64,000 nt of DNA from Streptomyces sp. NBC_00287 (GTDB lineage: Bacteria; Actinomycetota; Actinomycetes; Streptomycetales; Streptomycetaceae), in contig NZ_CP108053.1 in NCBI RefSeq assembly GCF_036173105.1, positions 8,494,001-8,558,000 on the forward strand, written 5' to 3'. The first letter of the stretch is position 1, and each line of letters opens with the position of its first letter. Both the position numbers and the translations under genes were made by a program. Below, one piece after another: positions 42,480 to 52,427 of the stretch. The notes under the pieces are model-generated. The model made no database searches, was not told the DNA's origin, and saw only the letters and a list, made by a program, of their open reading frames with translations.

Positions 42480-45400
42480 ATGAGGCGTGACGAGCTGATC
42501 CGGCCGGTGCCGGAGCTGTTGAGGGAGCACGCCGGGTCGGCGCCGGAACGGGTCGCCTACTCCGACTCCTCCCGCGCCGTCACCTACGGCGAGCTGGAAC
42601 AGCGCACCCGCGCGCTGGCCGCGTACCTCGTCCGCACCGGAATCAGCCGCGGTGACCGTGTCGCCATCTGCCTCGGCAACTGCGTGGAAATGGTGGAGAG
42701 TTGCCTCGCCGTCCTGCGAGCCGGTGCGGTCGGCGTCCCGGTCAATCCGCGGTCCTCCGACGCCGAGCTGGCCCACTTCCTCACGGACAGCGGCGCCGCC
42801 TTCGTCATCACCGACGCCGCGCACCTGGCGCGACTGCGGCACCTGGGACGGCCGTACGACCGCCTGGGCGCGATGGTCACCGGACCGGGCCCGGCCCCGG
42901 ACGGCGCCGAGCTGTTCGAGCGGGCGGCGGCCGGGAGCGAGCAGGCCGCGGAGATCGATCTGCTCGGGCTCGACGATCCCGCCTGGATGCTCTACACCTC
43001 CGGCACCACCCACCGCCCCAAGGGCGTGCTCTCCACGCAGCGGGCCGCGCTATGGTCGGTGGCCGCCTGCTACGCCCCGATCTTCGGCCTGTCGTCCGAC
43101 GACCGGCTGCTGTGGCCGCTTCCGCTGTTCCACAGCTTCAGCCACTCTCTCGCCCTGCTGGGAGTCACGGCGGTCGGCGCGAGCGCGCGGATCGCCGGTG
43201 ACCTGTTGCCGCCGGGCGGTCTGCGACAGGAACTGCTCACGGGGTACGAGGGGCTCGGCGGGCCGTTCACCATGCTGGCCGGCGTGCCCACGACGTATCA
43301 CCGGCTGGTCGACTCGGCCGGTGCGGCCCCGCCCGCGCTGCGGATGTGTGTCGTGGCCGGTGCGCCGAGCGGTCCCGCGCTGCGCGCGGCCGTGGAGGAG
43401 ACGCTGGGGGCGCCGCTGCTCGACGCCTACGGCAGTACCGAGACCTGCGGCATGATCGCGGTGAACCGTCCGGACGGGCCCAGGGTCGACGGTTCCTGCG
43501 GGCCGCCCGTGCCCGGCATGGACGTACGCGTCGTCGATCCGGGCAGCGGCGCGGACCTCCCGGACGGGGCCGAGGGCGAGGTGTGGGTGCGCGGGCCGAG
43601 CCTGATGACCGGGTACCACGACCAGCCCGAGGCAACGGAAGCCGCGCTGCGGGACGGCTGGTACCGCACCGGTGACCTCGGCCGGCGCGTCGAACACGGG
43701 TATCTCGAACTCACAGGCCGGGTCAGCGAGTTGATCATTCGCGGCGGCGAGAACATCCACCCGACGGAGATCGAGCAGGTCCTGTCGCAGTGTCCGGGCG
43801 TGGCCGACGCCGTGGTCGTGGGCGTGCCGCACGACGTACTCGGCGAGGTGCCGGTCGCCTGCGTCGTAGCGGGTCCGGACGGTATCGACGCGCGGCGGGT
43901 GCTCGCCGAGTGCCGTGGTCGGCTGGCCGACTACAAGGTGCCCGTCGAGATCCGCGAGATCGCCGCCGTGCCGCGTACGGCATCCGGCAAGATCGCCCGG
44001 CACACGCTGGTCGTGCCCGCTCGGTCGACGGATACCGCGCTGCGCGAGCGGCTCGGGCCGCTCTCGAGAGAAGAGCAGGAGCGCGCTCTGCGCGAGACGG
44101 TGCTCACCGAGACGGCCGGGCTGTGCGGGCGCACGTCGGGTGATCTGGCCGACACTCCCTTTGCCGACCTCGGTATGACGTCCGTGGGCGCGGTCGAGCT
44201 GGTCGACCGGCTGGGTGCGCTGACCGGCGTGAGCCTGCCGACGACGCTGGTCTTTGACCATCCGACGCCGGCCGGCGTGGCCAGGTATCTGCGGACGGCG
44301 ATGTTCGAGGCCGAGCCCGAAGGCCGCCCGCGGTCGCACAGCGGTCGGTCCCAGGAGGACGATCCCGTCGTCATCGTTGCCATGGGCTGCCGGTATCCGG
44401 GTGACGTCAACTCACCAGAAGAACTGTGGGAGTTGGTGTCGCAAGGCCGGGACGCCATCACGGAGTTCCCGGCCGACCGCGGCTGGGACCTGGACGCCCT
44501 GTACGACCCCGATCCCGACCGCATCGGCACGTCGTACACGTGCCACGGCGGATTCCTGCACCGGGCCGCGGAGTTCGACGCCGGAATGTTCGGGATCTCG
44601 CCGCGCGAGGCGCTCGCGACGGATCCGCAGCAGCGCCTGCTCCTGGAGACGTCCTGGGAGGTGTGGGAGCGGGCCGGGATCGACCCGGCGTCGCTGCGCG
44701 AGAGCGACACCGGCGTGTTCGTCGGCGTGATGCACGGCGACTACGCCGCCCGCTTCACCCGCTACCACGAGCTGGAGGCCCATCTGGGCCTGGGCTCCGC
44801 GGGCAGCCTCGCCTCCGGGCGGATCTCGTACGTGTACGGACTGCGCGGTCCCGCCATCACGGTCGACACCGCCTGCTCGTCCTCGCTGGTGGCGCTGCAC
44901 TGGGCGGCGCGGGCGCTGCGCTCGGGCGAGTGCTCGCTGGCGCTGGCAGGCGGTGTCACGGTGATGTCGACGCCCAAGCCCTTCCTCGCCTTCAGCCGGC
45001 AGCGCGGTCTTTCGCCGGACGGGCGCTGCAAGTCGTTCTCGGCGGCGGCCGACGGCACGGCCTGGGGCGAGGGCGTAGGACTCGTGCTGCTGGAGCGGCT
45101 GTCCGACGCGCGCCGCAACGGGCATCCGGTGCTGGCCGTGCTCCGTGGCTCCGCCGTCAACTCCGACGGCCCGTCCAACGGGCTCACCGCGCCCCATGGC
45201 CCGGCCCAGCAACTGCTGATCACCCAGGCGCTGGCGGACGCGGGACTGCGCCCCGGCGACGTGGACGCGGTGGAGGCCCACGGCACCGGCACCAAGCTCG
45301 GCGACCCCATCGAGGCGCAGGCTCTGCTGGCCACATACGGCCAAGGCCGCGAACGGCCGCTGTGGTTGGGGTCCGTCAAGTCCAACCTGGGACACACGCA

Positions 45401-48400
45401 GGCCGCCGCCGGAGTCGCCGGAGTCATCAAAATGGTGCAGGCCATGCACCACGGCGAACTGCCCAGAACCCTGCACGCCGAGCCACCCACACCGCATGTG
45501 GACTGGTCCTCGAGCCGGGTGGAACTGCTGACCGCCGCGCGGCCGTGGCCGGGCTCGGACCGGCCGCGCCGTGCCGGGGTCTCGGCCTTCGGCATCGGCG
45601 GGACCAACGCGCATGTGATCCTGGAGGAGGCCGCCCCGGAAGCCCCCTCCCGGGAGTCGGCGACTACGTTGCCCGTGCCGTGGCTGCTCTCCGCCGCCGA
45701 TGAAACCGCCCTGCGCGCCCAGGCCCGACGACTCCTGTCCGCGGTGGCGGACCGCTCGCCCGTGGACGTCGGCTACTCCCTGGCCGTCTCGCGCGCCGCG
45801 CTCACGCACCGGGCGATGGTGCCCCCCGGGGAGCGGACCCGGATGCTGGACACGCTCAGCGCCGTCGCGGAGGGCCGGGGCCACCGGCAGCTGGCGGACC
45901 CGGAGATCCGCACGGCGTTCCTGTTCACCGGACAAGGAGCCCAGCGCCCCGGGATGGGCGGCGAACTCCGCGCCGCCTTCCCCGTCTTCGCCGCAGCCCT
46001 GGACGAGGTCTGCCGCCACCTGGACGACCGCCTTCCGCTGAGCGCGGTGCTGTCCGCCGGGCCCGGCTCACCGGAAGCGGCGCTCCTGGACCGTACGGAC
46101 GTCACGCAGGCCGCCCTGTTCGCCTTCGAAGTGGCGCTGTTCCGGTTGCTGGAGTCGTGGGGTGTGCGGGCCGACCACCTGGTGGGCCACTCCGTCGGCG
46201 AACTGGCCGCGGCCCATGTCGCCGGCGTACTCGATCTGCCCGACGCGGCGACGCTCGTCGCCGCTCGCGGCCGGTTGATGCAGGCGTTGCCCGAAGGCGG
46301 CGCGATGATGGCGCTGGACGCGACCGAGGACGAACTCCTCCCGGCCCTGGCGGAGTTCGGGGAGCGGCTGGCCATCGCCTCCGTCAATGGGCCGCGTTCC
46401 GTGGTGATCTCGGGTGACCGGGACGCCGTCCTCGCGGTGGCCGCCGACTTCCAGGTGCGCGGCCGCATAACCGTACGGCTGCGGGTGAGCCATGCCTTCC
46501 ACTCACCCCTGGTCGAGCCGGTGCTCGCCGAATTCCAGGACATCGCCGGGGAGTTGACCTTCCGTCCGCCGCGCATCCCGATCGTCTCCACCGTCACCGG
46601 TCGACCCGCCGAGGCTGCCGAACTGTGCTCGCCCGAGTACTGGGTGCGGCACGCCCGGCAGACCGTGCGCTTCGCCGATGCCGTACGCCATCTCGCGGAC
46701 GACGGGGTCTCGGCGTACCTCGAACTCGGTCCCGGGCCCGCGCTCACCGCGGCCGCCGCCGACTGTCTGACCGACGGCCCTGTGCTCGCGGTGGCGACAC
46801 GAGGCGGTGAGCCGGAACCGTCGACGCTCCTGACGGCGGTGGCCCAACTGCATGTGGCGGGGGCCTCCGTCGACTGGTCCGCGGTGTACGCGGGTTCCGG
46901 CGCGCGACGCGTGGACCTGCCGACGTACGCCTTCCAGCGGCAGCGCTACTGGCTGGACGCGCCACCCACGGCTCCCGCCGATGCTCCGGCGCTGCTGGGC
47001 CCGGCCTTCCCGGTGCCGGACACCGAACGGGCCGTGTTGAGCGGGCTGTTGTCGACCGCGACCCAGCCGTGGCTGGCGGACCATGTCGTCGCCGGGAACG
47101 TGGTCGTGCCGGGCACGGTGTTCGTGGAGATGGCCGTGCAGGCGGGCGACGAGACCGGCTGCGGCACGGTCGACGAACTCGTGATGCGGGCGCCGCTGGT
47201 CCTGTCCGGCTCCGCCGGAGCACGCGTCCAGGTCGTGGTGGGCGCACCGGACGACTCCGGGCGGCGCCCGCTCGACATCTACTCCCGGCCCGAGGAATCC
47301 GTCGACGACACACCGTGGACCCGGAACGTCTCCGGGCAACTGGGCCGGGGACGCGCGGCGGAGGGCGAGCCGACCCCGTGGCCGCCCGAGGATGCCGAGG
47401 CGCTGGACCTCACCGGCGCCTACGACACCCTCGCCGACGTCGGGCTTGCGTACGGGCCCGCCTTCCAGGGGGTCGGCGCGGTGTGGCGGCGCGGTGACGA
47501 CATCTTCGCGGAGGTCCGGCTGCCGGAGGCCTCGGACGCCGGGCGCTATGGACTGCACCCGGCGCTGTTCGACGCGGCACTGCACGCCCCGCTGCTGGCC
47601 GGGCCCGCCGCATCGGGTGCTGTCCGGGTGCCGTTCGCGTGGAGCGGGGTGAGCCTGCATGCCTCGGGCGCAACGGAGTTGCGGGTCCGGGTGACCCGTA
47701 CGGCCGCGGACACGGTCTCGCTCACCCTCACCGACCCGACCGGCCGACTCGTGGCGCGCGTGGACTCCCTGACCACCAGGGAACTCCCGGCCGACCGGAC
47801 CGGCACCACCGACGACCTCGTACGAAGGGCTCTGCTGCGCCCCGAATGGTCCGCGCTCGAACCGCCCGCCGACACCGGAGCGTGTGCCTGGGCGGTGCAC
47901 GGGCCGGACGAGCTGAACCTCGCCGAGTTCCTGAACGGCGGTACCAACCCCGAGTTCGTCGCGGTCACCGCCGTCTCCCGGGAGACCGACCCGCTCGCCG
48001 CCGTGCATGAGACGACCGGCCGCGTACTGAAGACATTGCAGGACTGGCAGGACGATCCGGGGACCGTCGGTGCGCGGCTGGTGGTGGTGACCCGGGACGC
48101 CACCGCGCCCGTCCCGGACCTGGCAGGTGCGGCCGTGTGGGGACTCGTGCGTACGGCGCAGTCGGAGCTGCCCGGTCGGGTCGTGCTGGTGGATGTGGAC
48201 GGGCGGCCCGAGTCGCTGCGGCTGCTGCCCGCGGCCGTCGCCACGGGCGAGCCGCAACTCCGCGTGCACAGCGGGAAGTTGACGGTCCCACGACTGGCCC
48301 CGGCCACCTACCTCTCGGACGCGTCCTTCGATGCGGAAGGCACGGTGCTCATCACGGGAGGCACCGGCGCACTCGGCGCGGAACTGGCCCGGCACCTGGT

Positions 48401-50246
48401 CACCGCCCACGGCGTACGGCATCTGCTGCTGACCGGACGCCGGGGACCGCAGGCGCCCGGAGCCGGGGAACTGCTCCGGGAGTTGGAGGAGTGGGGAGCC
48501 GAGGTCCGTATCGTCGCCTGCGACGCGGCCGATCGGGGTGCGCTGGCCGAGGTGATCAAGGGCTGTGAACCGCCCCTGGCCGCCGTAGTGCATGCCGCCG
48601 GGGTCCTCGACGACGGCGTGCTGGACGCCCTGACTCCGGAGCGGATGGCGGCCGTGCTGCGGCCCAAGGCCGACGCGGCCTGGCATCTGCACGAACTGAC
48701 CCGGGACTTGGGGCTGTCGGCGTTCGTCATGTTCTCCTCCGCCTCCGGACTGCTGGGCCGGGCGGGTCAGGGCAACTACGCGGCCGCGAACGCGTTCCTC
48801 GACGCCCTCGCCCACCGCCGCGCCGCAGAAGGACTGCCGGCGCTCTCCCTGGCGTGGGGCCCGTGGGAGCACACCGGCGGCATGGCGGCGCCGCCGTCCC
48901 GGTCCCGGGAAGTCCTCGTGCCGGTCTCCACACAGCAGGGTCTGGCCCTGTTCGACGCCGCGCTGCGCTCCACCGAGCCGGTGCTGGCGCCGATCCCGCT
49001 GGACCGGGCCGCGCTGCGGGACGGCGCACGGCAGCTGCCGGCGCCGCTGCGCGGACTGGTCCGTGAGGACCGGCCGACAGCCGCGGCCTCCGGCGCCGAG
49101 CAGATGCTGGAGCCGGGGGCCTGGCAGAAGCGGCTGGTCTCGCTGCCTGTCGGCGAACGGGAGGCGGCGCTCATCGAGTTGTTGCGGGCCGATGTGGCCG
49201 CGGTGCTCGGATATCCGCACGCCGACGCGCTCCCGGCCGGAAAGTCCCTCGCCGACCTGGGCTTCGACTCCCTCACCGCCGTCCAGATCCGCAACCGGCT
49301 GAGCATGGCGCTGAGGCTACGGGTGTCGGCGGCGGTGGTGTTCGAGCACCGTACGGCCGAGGAACTGGCCCGGCATCTGCTCGGCCTGCTGGACGGCGAA
49401 CCGGCCGAGGCCACGCCTGCGGCCGAGCCGCCCGCGTACACCCTCTCCGCACTCTTCCGGAAGGTCAGCGCCTGCGGACAACCGGCGGCGGCCATGCACC
49501 TCCTGGTCACCGCGTCCTGGGCGCTGCCCACCTTCACCGAGTCCCAGGGCCGCGAGCACGCGCTGCCCCCGATCCGCCGCTCCACCGGCCTCCGTGGCTC
49601 CGGACGGCCGACGCTCGTCCACTTCCCGGCCTACCATCCGTCGCTCCCGTCGGATGCCTTGAACGCCTTCGACGTGCTGGAGTTCCCGCACCCGGGCATC
49701 GGCGCCGGTGCCGCCGTACCGCAGGACCGTGCCGCGCTCGCGCGGACGCACGCCGAGAGCGTGCTGCGGCATGTCGGGGACGGGCCCTTCGTCGTCGTAG
49801 GACAGTCGGCGGGCGGCAATGTGGCGCACCTGGTGACCCAGCGGCTGGAGAGCATGGGCCGGGCACCGAGCGGCCTGGTGCTGCTGGACACCTACCACAT
49901 CACCGAGGACAACAGCGGCAAGGACTGGCTGCTGTCCCTGGGCGCGCCCGCCTTCTCCGCGGATCACGACGGCGCGCTGGCCGCGATCGGGGCCTACAAC
50001 CGGATCTTCCTCGGCTGGGATCCCGAACCGGTCGACACACCCACGCTCCTGGTGCGGGCGCAGCGTCCGACGCCCGGCATGGCGGCGATGGCGGACCCGG
50101 ACGAGTGGCGCACCTCGTGGCCGTTGCCGCACGACGTCGTGGACGTCCCCGGCGACCATCTGACGATGATGCAGGAACACGCGGAGACAACCGCGTCGGC
50201 GATCCGCACATGGATCGACGCGCGAACGGCGAAGGGAGAACGGTGA
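42480..50246 (+). CDS. Type I polyketide synthase: CoA ligase-ACP-KS-AT-DH-KR-ACP-TE
   Basis: This 2588-residue enzyme reads, in order: acyl/aryl-CoA ligase loading domain (LYTSGTTHRPKG at ~170, YGSTETCG); ACP1 (GMTSVGAVEL, Ser 568); KS (DTACSSSL, Cys 799, EAHGTGTKLGDPIE, KSNLGHTQAAAG); AT (GHSVGE, Ser 1238, with HAFH typical of malonyl-CoA); DH (HVVAGNVVVP, His 1535); KR (GGTGALG ~1960, VHAAGVLDDG, with the LDD of B-type, YAAANAF); ACP2 (GFDSL, Ser 2264); TE (GQSAGG, Ser 2443, GDHLTMM). All key residues look intact, and no ER is present. One module with its own loading and release could act once or iteratively. ATG 42480 follows GGCGGGACC. The stop overlaps the halogenase start (GTGA). The product is unknown. 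Confidence 0.93.
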   Translation: MRRDELIRPVPELLREHAGSAPERVAYSDSSRAVTYGELEQRTRALAAYLVRTGISRGDRVAICLGNCVEMVESCLAVLRAGAVGVPVNPRSSDAELAHFLTDSGAAFVITDAAHLARLRHLGRPYDRLGAMVTGPGPAPDGAELFERAAAGSEQAAEIDLLGLDDPAWMLYTSGTTHRPKGVLSTQRAALWSVAACYAPIFGLSSDDRLLWPLPLFHSFSHSLALLGVTAVGASARIAGDLLPPGGLRQELLTGYEGLGGPFTMLAGVPTTYHRLVDSAGAAPPALRMCVVAGAPSGPALRAAVEETLGAPLLDAYGSTETCGMIAVNRPDGPRVDGSCGPPVPGMDVRVVDPGSGADLPDGAEGEVWVRGPSLMTGYHDQPEATEAALRDGWYRTGDLGRRVEHGYLELTGRVSELIIRGGENIHPTEIEQVLSQCPGVADAVVVGVPHDVLGEVPVACVVAGPDGIDARRVLAECRGRLADYKVPVEIREIAAVPRTASGKIARHTLVVPARSTDTALRERLGPLSREEQERALRETVLTETAGLCGRTSGDLADTPFADLGMTSVGAVELVDRLGALTGVSLPTTLVFDHPTPAGVARYLRTAMFEAEPEGRPRSHSGRSQEDDPVVIVAMGCRYPGDVNSPEELWELVSQGRDAITEFPADRGWDLDALYDPDPDRIGTSYTCHGGFLHRAAEFDAGMFGISPREALATDPQQRLLLETSWEVWERAGIDPASLRESDTGVFVGVMHGDYAARFTRYHELEAHLGLGSAGSLASGRISYVYGLRGPAITVDTACSSSLVALHWAARALRSGECSLALAGGVTVMSTPKPFLAFSRQRGLSPDGRCKSFSAAADGTAWGEGVGLVLLERLSDARRNGHPVLAVLRGSAVNSDGPSNGLTAPHGPAQQLLITQALADAGLRPGDVDAVEAHGTGTKLGDPIEAQALLATYGQGRERPLWLGSVKSNLGHTQAAAGVAGVIKMVQAMHHGELPRTLHAEPPTPHVDWSSSRVELLTAARPWPGSDRPRRAGVSAFGIGGTNAHVILEEAAPEAPSRESATTLPVPWLLSAADETALRAQARRLLSAVADRSPVDVGYSLAVSRAALTHRAMVPPGERTRMLDTLSAVAEGRGHRQLADPEIRTAFLFTGQGAQRPGMGGELRAAFPVFAAALDEVCRHLDDRLPLSAVLSAGPGSPEAALLDRTDVTQAALFAFEVALFRLLESWGVRADHLVGHSVGELAAAHVAGVLDLPDAATLVAARGRLMQALPEGGAMMALDATEDELLPALAEFGERLAIASVNGPRSVVISGDRDAVLAVAADFQVRGRITVRLRVSHAFHSPLVEPVLAEFQDIAGELTFRPPRIPIVSTVTGRPAEAAELCSPEYWVRHARQTVRFADAVRHLADDGVSAYLELGPGPALTAAAADCLTDGPVLAVATRGGEPEPSTLLTAVAQLHVAGASVDWSAVYAGSGARRVDLPTYAFQRQRYWLDAPPTAPADAPALLGPAFPVPDTERAVLSGLLSTATQPWLADHVVAGNVVVPGTVFVEMAVQAGDETGCGTVDELVMRAPLVLSGSAGARVQVVVGAPDDSGRRPLDIYSRPEESVDDTPWTRNVSGQLGRGRAAEGEPTPWPPEDAEALDLTGAYDTLADVGLAYGPAFQGVGAVWRRGDDIFAEVRLPEASDAGRYGLHPALFDAALHAPLLAGPAASGAVRVPFAWSGVSLHASGATELRVRVTRTAADTVSLTLTDPTGRLVARVDSLTTRELPADRTGTTDDLVRRALLRPEWSALEPPADTGACAWAVHGPDELNLAEFLNGGTNPEFVAVTAVSRETDPLAAVHETTGRVLKTLQDWQDDPGTVGARLVVVTRDATAPVPDLAGAAVWGLVRTAQSELPGRVVLVDVDGRPESLRLLPAAVATGEPQLRVHSGKLTVPRLAPATYLSDASFDAEGTVLITGGTGALGAELARHLVTAHGVRHLLLTGRRGPQAPGAGELLRELEEWGAEVRIVACDAADRGALAEVIKGCEPPLAAVVHAAGVLDDGVLDALTPERMAAVLRPKADAAWHLHELTRDLGLSAFVMFSSASGLLGRAGQGNYAAANAFLDALAHRRAAEGLPALSLAWGPWEHTGGMAAPPSRSREVLVPVSTQQGLALFDAALRSTEPVLAPIPLDRAALRDGARQLPAPLRGLVREDRPTAAASGAEQMLEPGAWQKRLVSLPVGEREAALIELLRADVAAVLGYPHADALPAGKSLADLGFDSLTAVQIRNRLSMALRLRVSAAVVFEHRTAEELARHLLGLLDGEPAEATPAAEPPAYTLSALFRKVSACGQPAAAMHLLVTASWALPTFTESQGREHALPPIRRSTGLRGSGRPTLVHFPAYHPSLPSDALNAFDVLEFPHPGIGAGAAVPQDRAALARTHAESVLRHVGDGPFVVVGQSAGGNVAHLVTQRLESMGRAPSGLVLLDTYHITEDNSGKDWLLSLGAPAFSADHDGALAAIGAYNRIFLGWDPEPVDTPTLLVRAQRPTPGMAAMADPDEWRTSWPLPHDVVDVPGDHLTMMQEHAETTASAIRTWIDARTAKGER

Positions 50247-51715
50247 GTTCGGTGGGGACCCAGCAGGATTTCGATGTCGTCGTGGTCGGCGGCGGCCCGG
50301 CCGGGGCGACCGTCGCGGCCGCCGTCGCCCTGCGCGGCCACCGCGTCCTCCTCGTCGAGAAGGAGACCTTCCCCCGGTACCAGATCGGCGAGTCGCTGCT
50401 GCCGTCCACCGTGCACGGCGTGTGCCGGATCCTCGGCGTCGAGGGCGAGTTGGCCAAGGCGGGCTTCAAGACCAAGCGCGGCGGTACGTTCCGCTGGGGC
50501 CGCAACCGGGACCCCTGGCAGTTCTCCTTCGCGCTGTCGCCTCGGCTGGCCGACCCGACCTCGTTCGCCTACCAGGTCGAGCGGTCCCGGTTCGACGCGA
50601 TCCTGCTGGACAACGCCCGCCGGGTCGGCGTCGATGTACGGGAGGGCTGCCGGGTGACCGACGTGATCGCCGACGAGGAACGGGTCCGCGGGGTGCGCTG
50701 GGCCGGGCCCGACGGCGAGATTCAAGAGGCCCGCGCCCGGTACGTCGTTGACGCCTCCGGCAATGGCAGCCGCATCCACCCGCACGTCGGCGGGAAGCGG
50801 ACGTACTCCGCCTTCTTCCGCAATATCGCGGTGTTCGGCTACTTCGCCGGCGGCGCACGGCTCCCGGCGCCGAACGACGGCAACATCTTCTGTGCCGCCT
50901 TCGACGAGGGCTGGATCTGGTACATCCCGCTCCGGGACGACCTGACGAGCGTGGGAGCCGTGGTCGCCCGCGAGCACGCCGAGAAGATCCAGGGCGACCC
51001 GGCAACCGCCTGGCGCCGTCTGATCGACGCCTGCCCCGAGATACGCGGCCTCCTCGACGGCGTCCCCCAGGCCACCGAGCCGCCGTACGACCAAGTCCGC
51101 GTCCGCAAGGACTGGTCGTACGGCAAGGCACGGCTGTGGCGGCCCGGCATGGCGCTCGTCGGCGACGCGGCGTGCTTCGTCGACCCGGTGCTCTCCAGCG
51201 GAGTCCACCTCGCGACCTACGGTGCGCTGCTCGCCGCCCGCTCCATCAACAGCGGCCTCGCCGGGACCCTGGACGAGGACCGCCTCTTCGCCGAGTTCGA
51301 GACCCGCTACCGGCACGAGTACGGCCTGTTCCACGACTTCCTGGTCTCCTTCTACGACCTCCACCAGGACGAACGGTCGTACTTCTGGAAGGCGCGCAAC
51401 GTCACCAACGTCGGTACGACGGACCGCGAGGCCTTCGTCGACCTGGTCGGCGGTCTGGCCTCCGGCGACGCCTCGCTCACCGCCGTCGCCGACGACTTCG
51501 AGCGCGCCGTACGCCGCCTCCCCGACGCCGACGACCTCCGCAATCCGCTCTACGAGTCCCAGAGCTTCCGGCAGGTCTTCCAGGAGGGAGCCGTCCTGCA
51601 GGAACGCGGGCTGTTCGGCGGGCCGTTGGAGGAGGAGGCACCGCTGCGTCCCGGGGGTCTGGTGGCGTCGGAGGACGGGTTGGGGTGGGTGGAGGCCGCA
51701 GGGCGGCATGCGTGA
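50243..51715 (+). CDS. Flavin-dependent halogenase (two-component, PltA/CndH-like)
   Basis: This 490-residue protein has an N-terminal FAD site VVVVGGGPAGATVAAAVAL (GxGxxG), then FPRYQIGESLLPSTVHGV, which is close to the hallmark of carrier-protein/phenolic halogenases. EGWIWYIPL matches the WxWxIP motif that separates halogenases from monooxygenases. GMALVGDAACFVDPVLSSGV is the second FAD contact. Such enzymes use FADH2 and chloride to chlorinate activated aromatics, often carrier-bound. GTG 50243 overlaps the PKS stop, so both proteins should be made together. No flavin reductase is adjacent. Confidence 0.85.
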   Translation: MSSVGTQQDFDVVVVGGGPAGATVAAAVALRGHRVLLVEKETFPRYQIGESLLPSTVHGVCRILGVEGELAKAGFKTKRGGTFRWGRNRDPWQFSFALSPRLADPTSFAYQVERSRFDAILLDNARRVGVDVREGCRVTDVIADEERVRGVRWAGPDGEIQEARARYVVDASGNGSRIHPHVGGKRTYSAFFRNIAVFGYFAGGARLPAPNDGNIFCAAFDEGWIWYIPLRDDLTSVGAVVAREHAEKIQGDPATAWRRLIDACPEIRGLLDGVPQATEPPYDQVRVRKDWSYGKARLWRPGMALVGDAACFVDPVLSSGVHLATYGALLAARSINSGLAGTLDEDRLFAEFETRYRHEYGLFHDFLVSFYDLHQDERSYFWKARNVTNVGTTDREAFVDLVGGLASGDASLTAVADDFERAVRRLPDADDLRNPLYESQSFRQVFQEGAVLQERGLFGGPLEEEAPLRPGGLVASEDGLGWVEAAGRHA

Positions 51716-51725
51716 TCATGACCGG

Positions 51726-52409
51726 ATGGACACTCCTTTCCTTGGTATCGCCGAGTTGGTCGAAGTCCCCTCCGTGGCGGTGGTAGTTGACGTCATGCGT
51801 GCTTTTACGGTGGCTGCCTGGGCCTTTGGTCAGGGGGCGGAAAAGATCGTTCTCGCTGAGTCGCTGGACGAAGCCCTGGCGCTCAAGGCTCGCCACCCGG
51901 ATTGGGTGGCGCTCAAGGACGGTCCGCCGGCGCCCGGGTTCGACATGGTCAACTCGCCGGGCCTGCTGCGGTCAATTGACCTTGCCGGACGGACCGTTGT
52001 GCAGAAGACCACGGCAGGGACGGTCGGCGCCCTCGCGGTCAAGGAGGCGTCGCTGGTGCTGTGCGCCGGATTCGTGGTGGCGGAGGCAACGGCTCGGGTC
52101 TTGCGGACGCGCGAGTGCGACAGCGTCACGTTCGTGGTCACTGGCGAGGATGGACAGGCCGATGAAGATCTGGCGTGTGCTCAGTACATCGCTCGGAGGG
52201 TCAGCGAGGCTGAGACGGATGCCGCTGAGTTCCTCCGGCGCGCCGCCGAGTCGCGCGCCGCTGTCGAGCTGACGGAGGGTGTGCGTCTAGGAGTCCATCC
52301 TGATGACGTCGCACTCTGTGTCGAGCTCGACCGGTTCCCCTTTGCCATGGTGGCGACCTTGGAGGACTCGCTCATGGTCCTCCGTCCGTGTGCCGTGCCT
52401 TCGCTCTGA
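51726..52409 (+). CDS. 2-phosphosulfolactate phosphatase-like protein (ComB family)
   Basis: This 227-residue protein begins with a strand segment VPSVAVVVDVMRAFTVAAWA and continues MVNSPGLLRSIDLAGRTVVQ, then KTTAGTVGALAVKEASLVLC and FVVTGEDGQADEDLACAQYI, which match the ComB family. In methanogens ComB works in coenzyme M synthesis, but many bacteria carry it alone with unknown substrate. No ComA or ComC gene is present. Third-position composition is a little lower in G/C than neighbours. It is 10 bp after the halogenase and may be read through. Confidence 0.82.
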   Translation: MDTPFLGIAELVEVPSVAVVVDVMRAFTVAAWAFGQGAEKIVLAESLDEALALKARHPDWVALKDGPPAPGFDMVNSPGLLRSIDLAGRTVVQKTTAGTVGALAVKEASLVLCAGFVVAEATARVLRTRECDSVTFVVTGEDGQADEDLACAQYIARRVSEAETDAAEFLRRAAESRAAVELTEGVRLGVHPDDVALCVELDRFPFAMVATLEDSLMVLRPCAVPSL

Positions 52410-52427
52410 TCGCCTGGTCAGCCGGGC

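Noticed and set aside
46503..49220. 905-codon minus-strand frame across the PKS
   Set aside because: Antisense shadow rich in Arg, Gln, Gly and His; the PKS frame has all catalytic residues in order.
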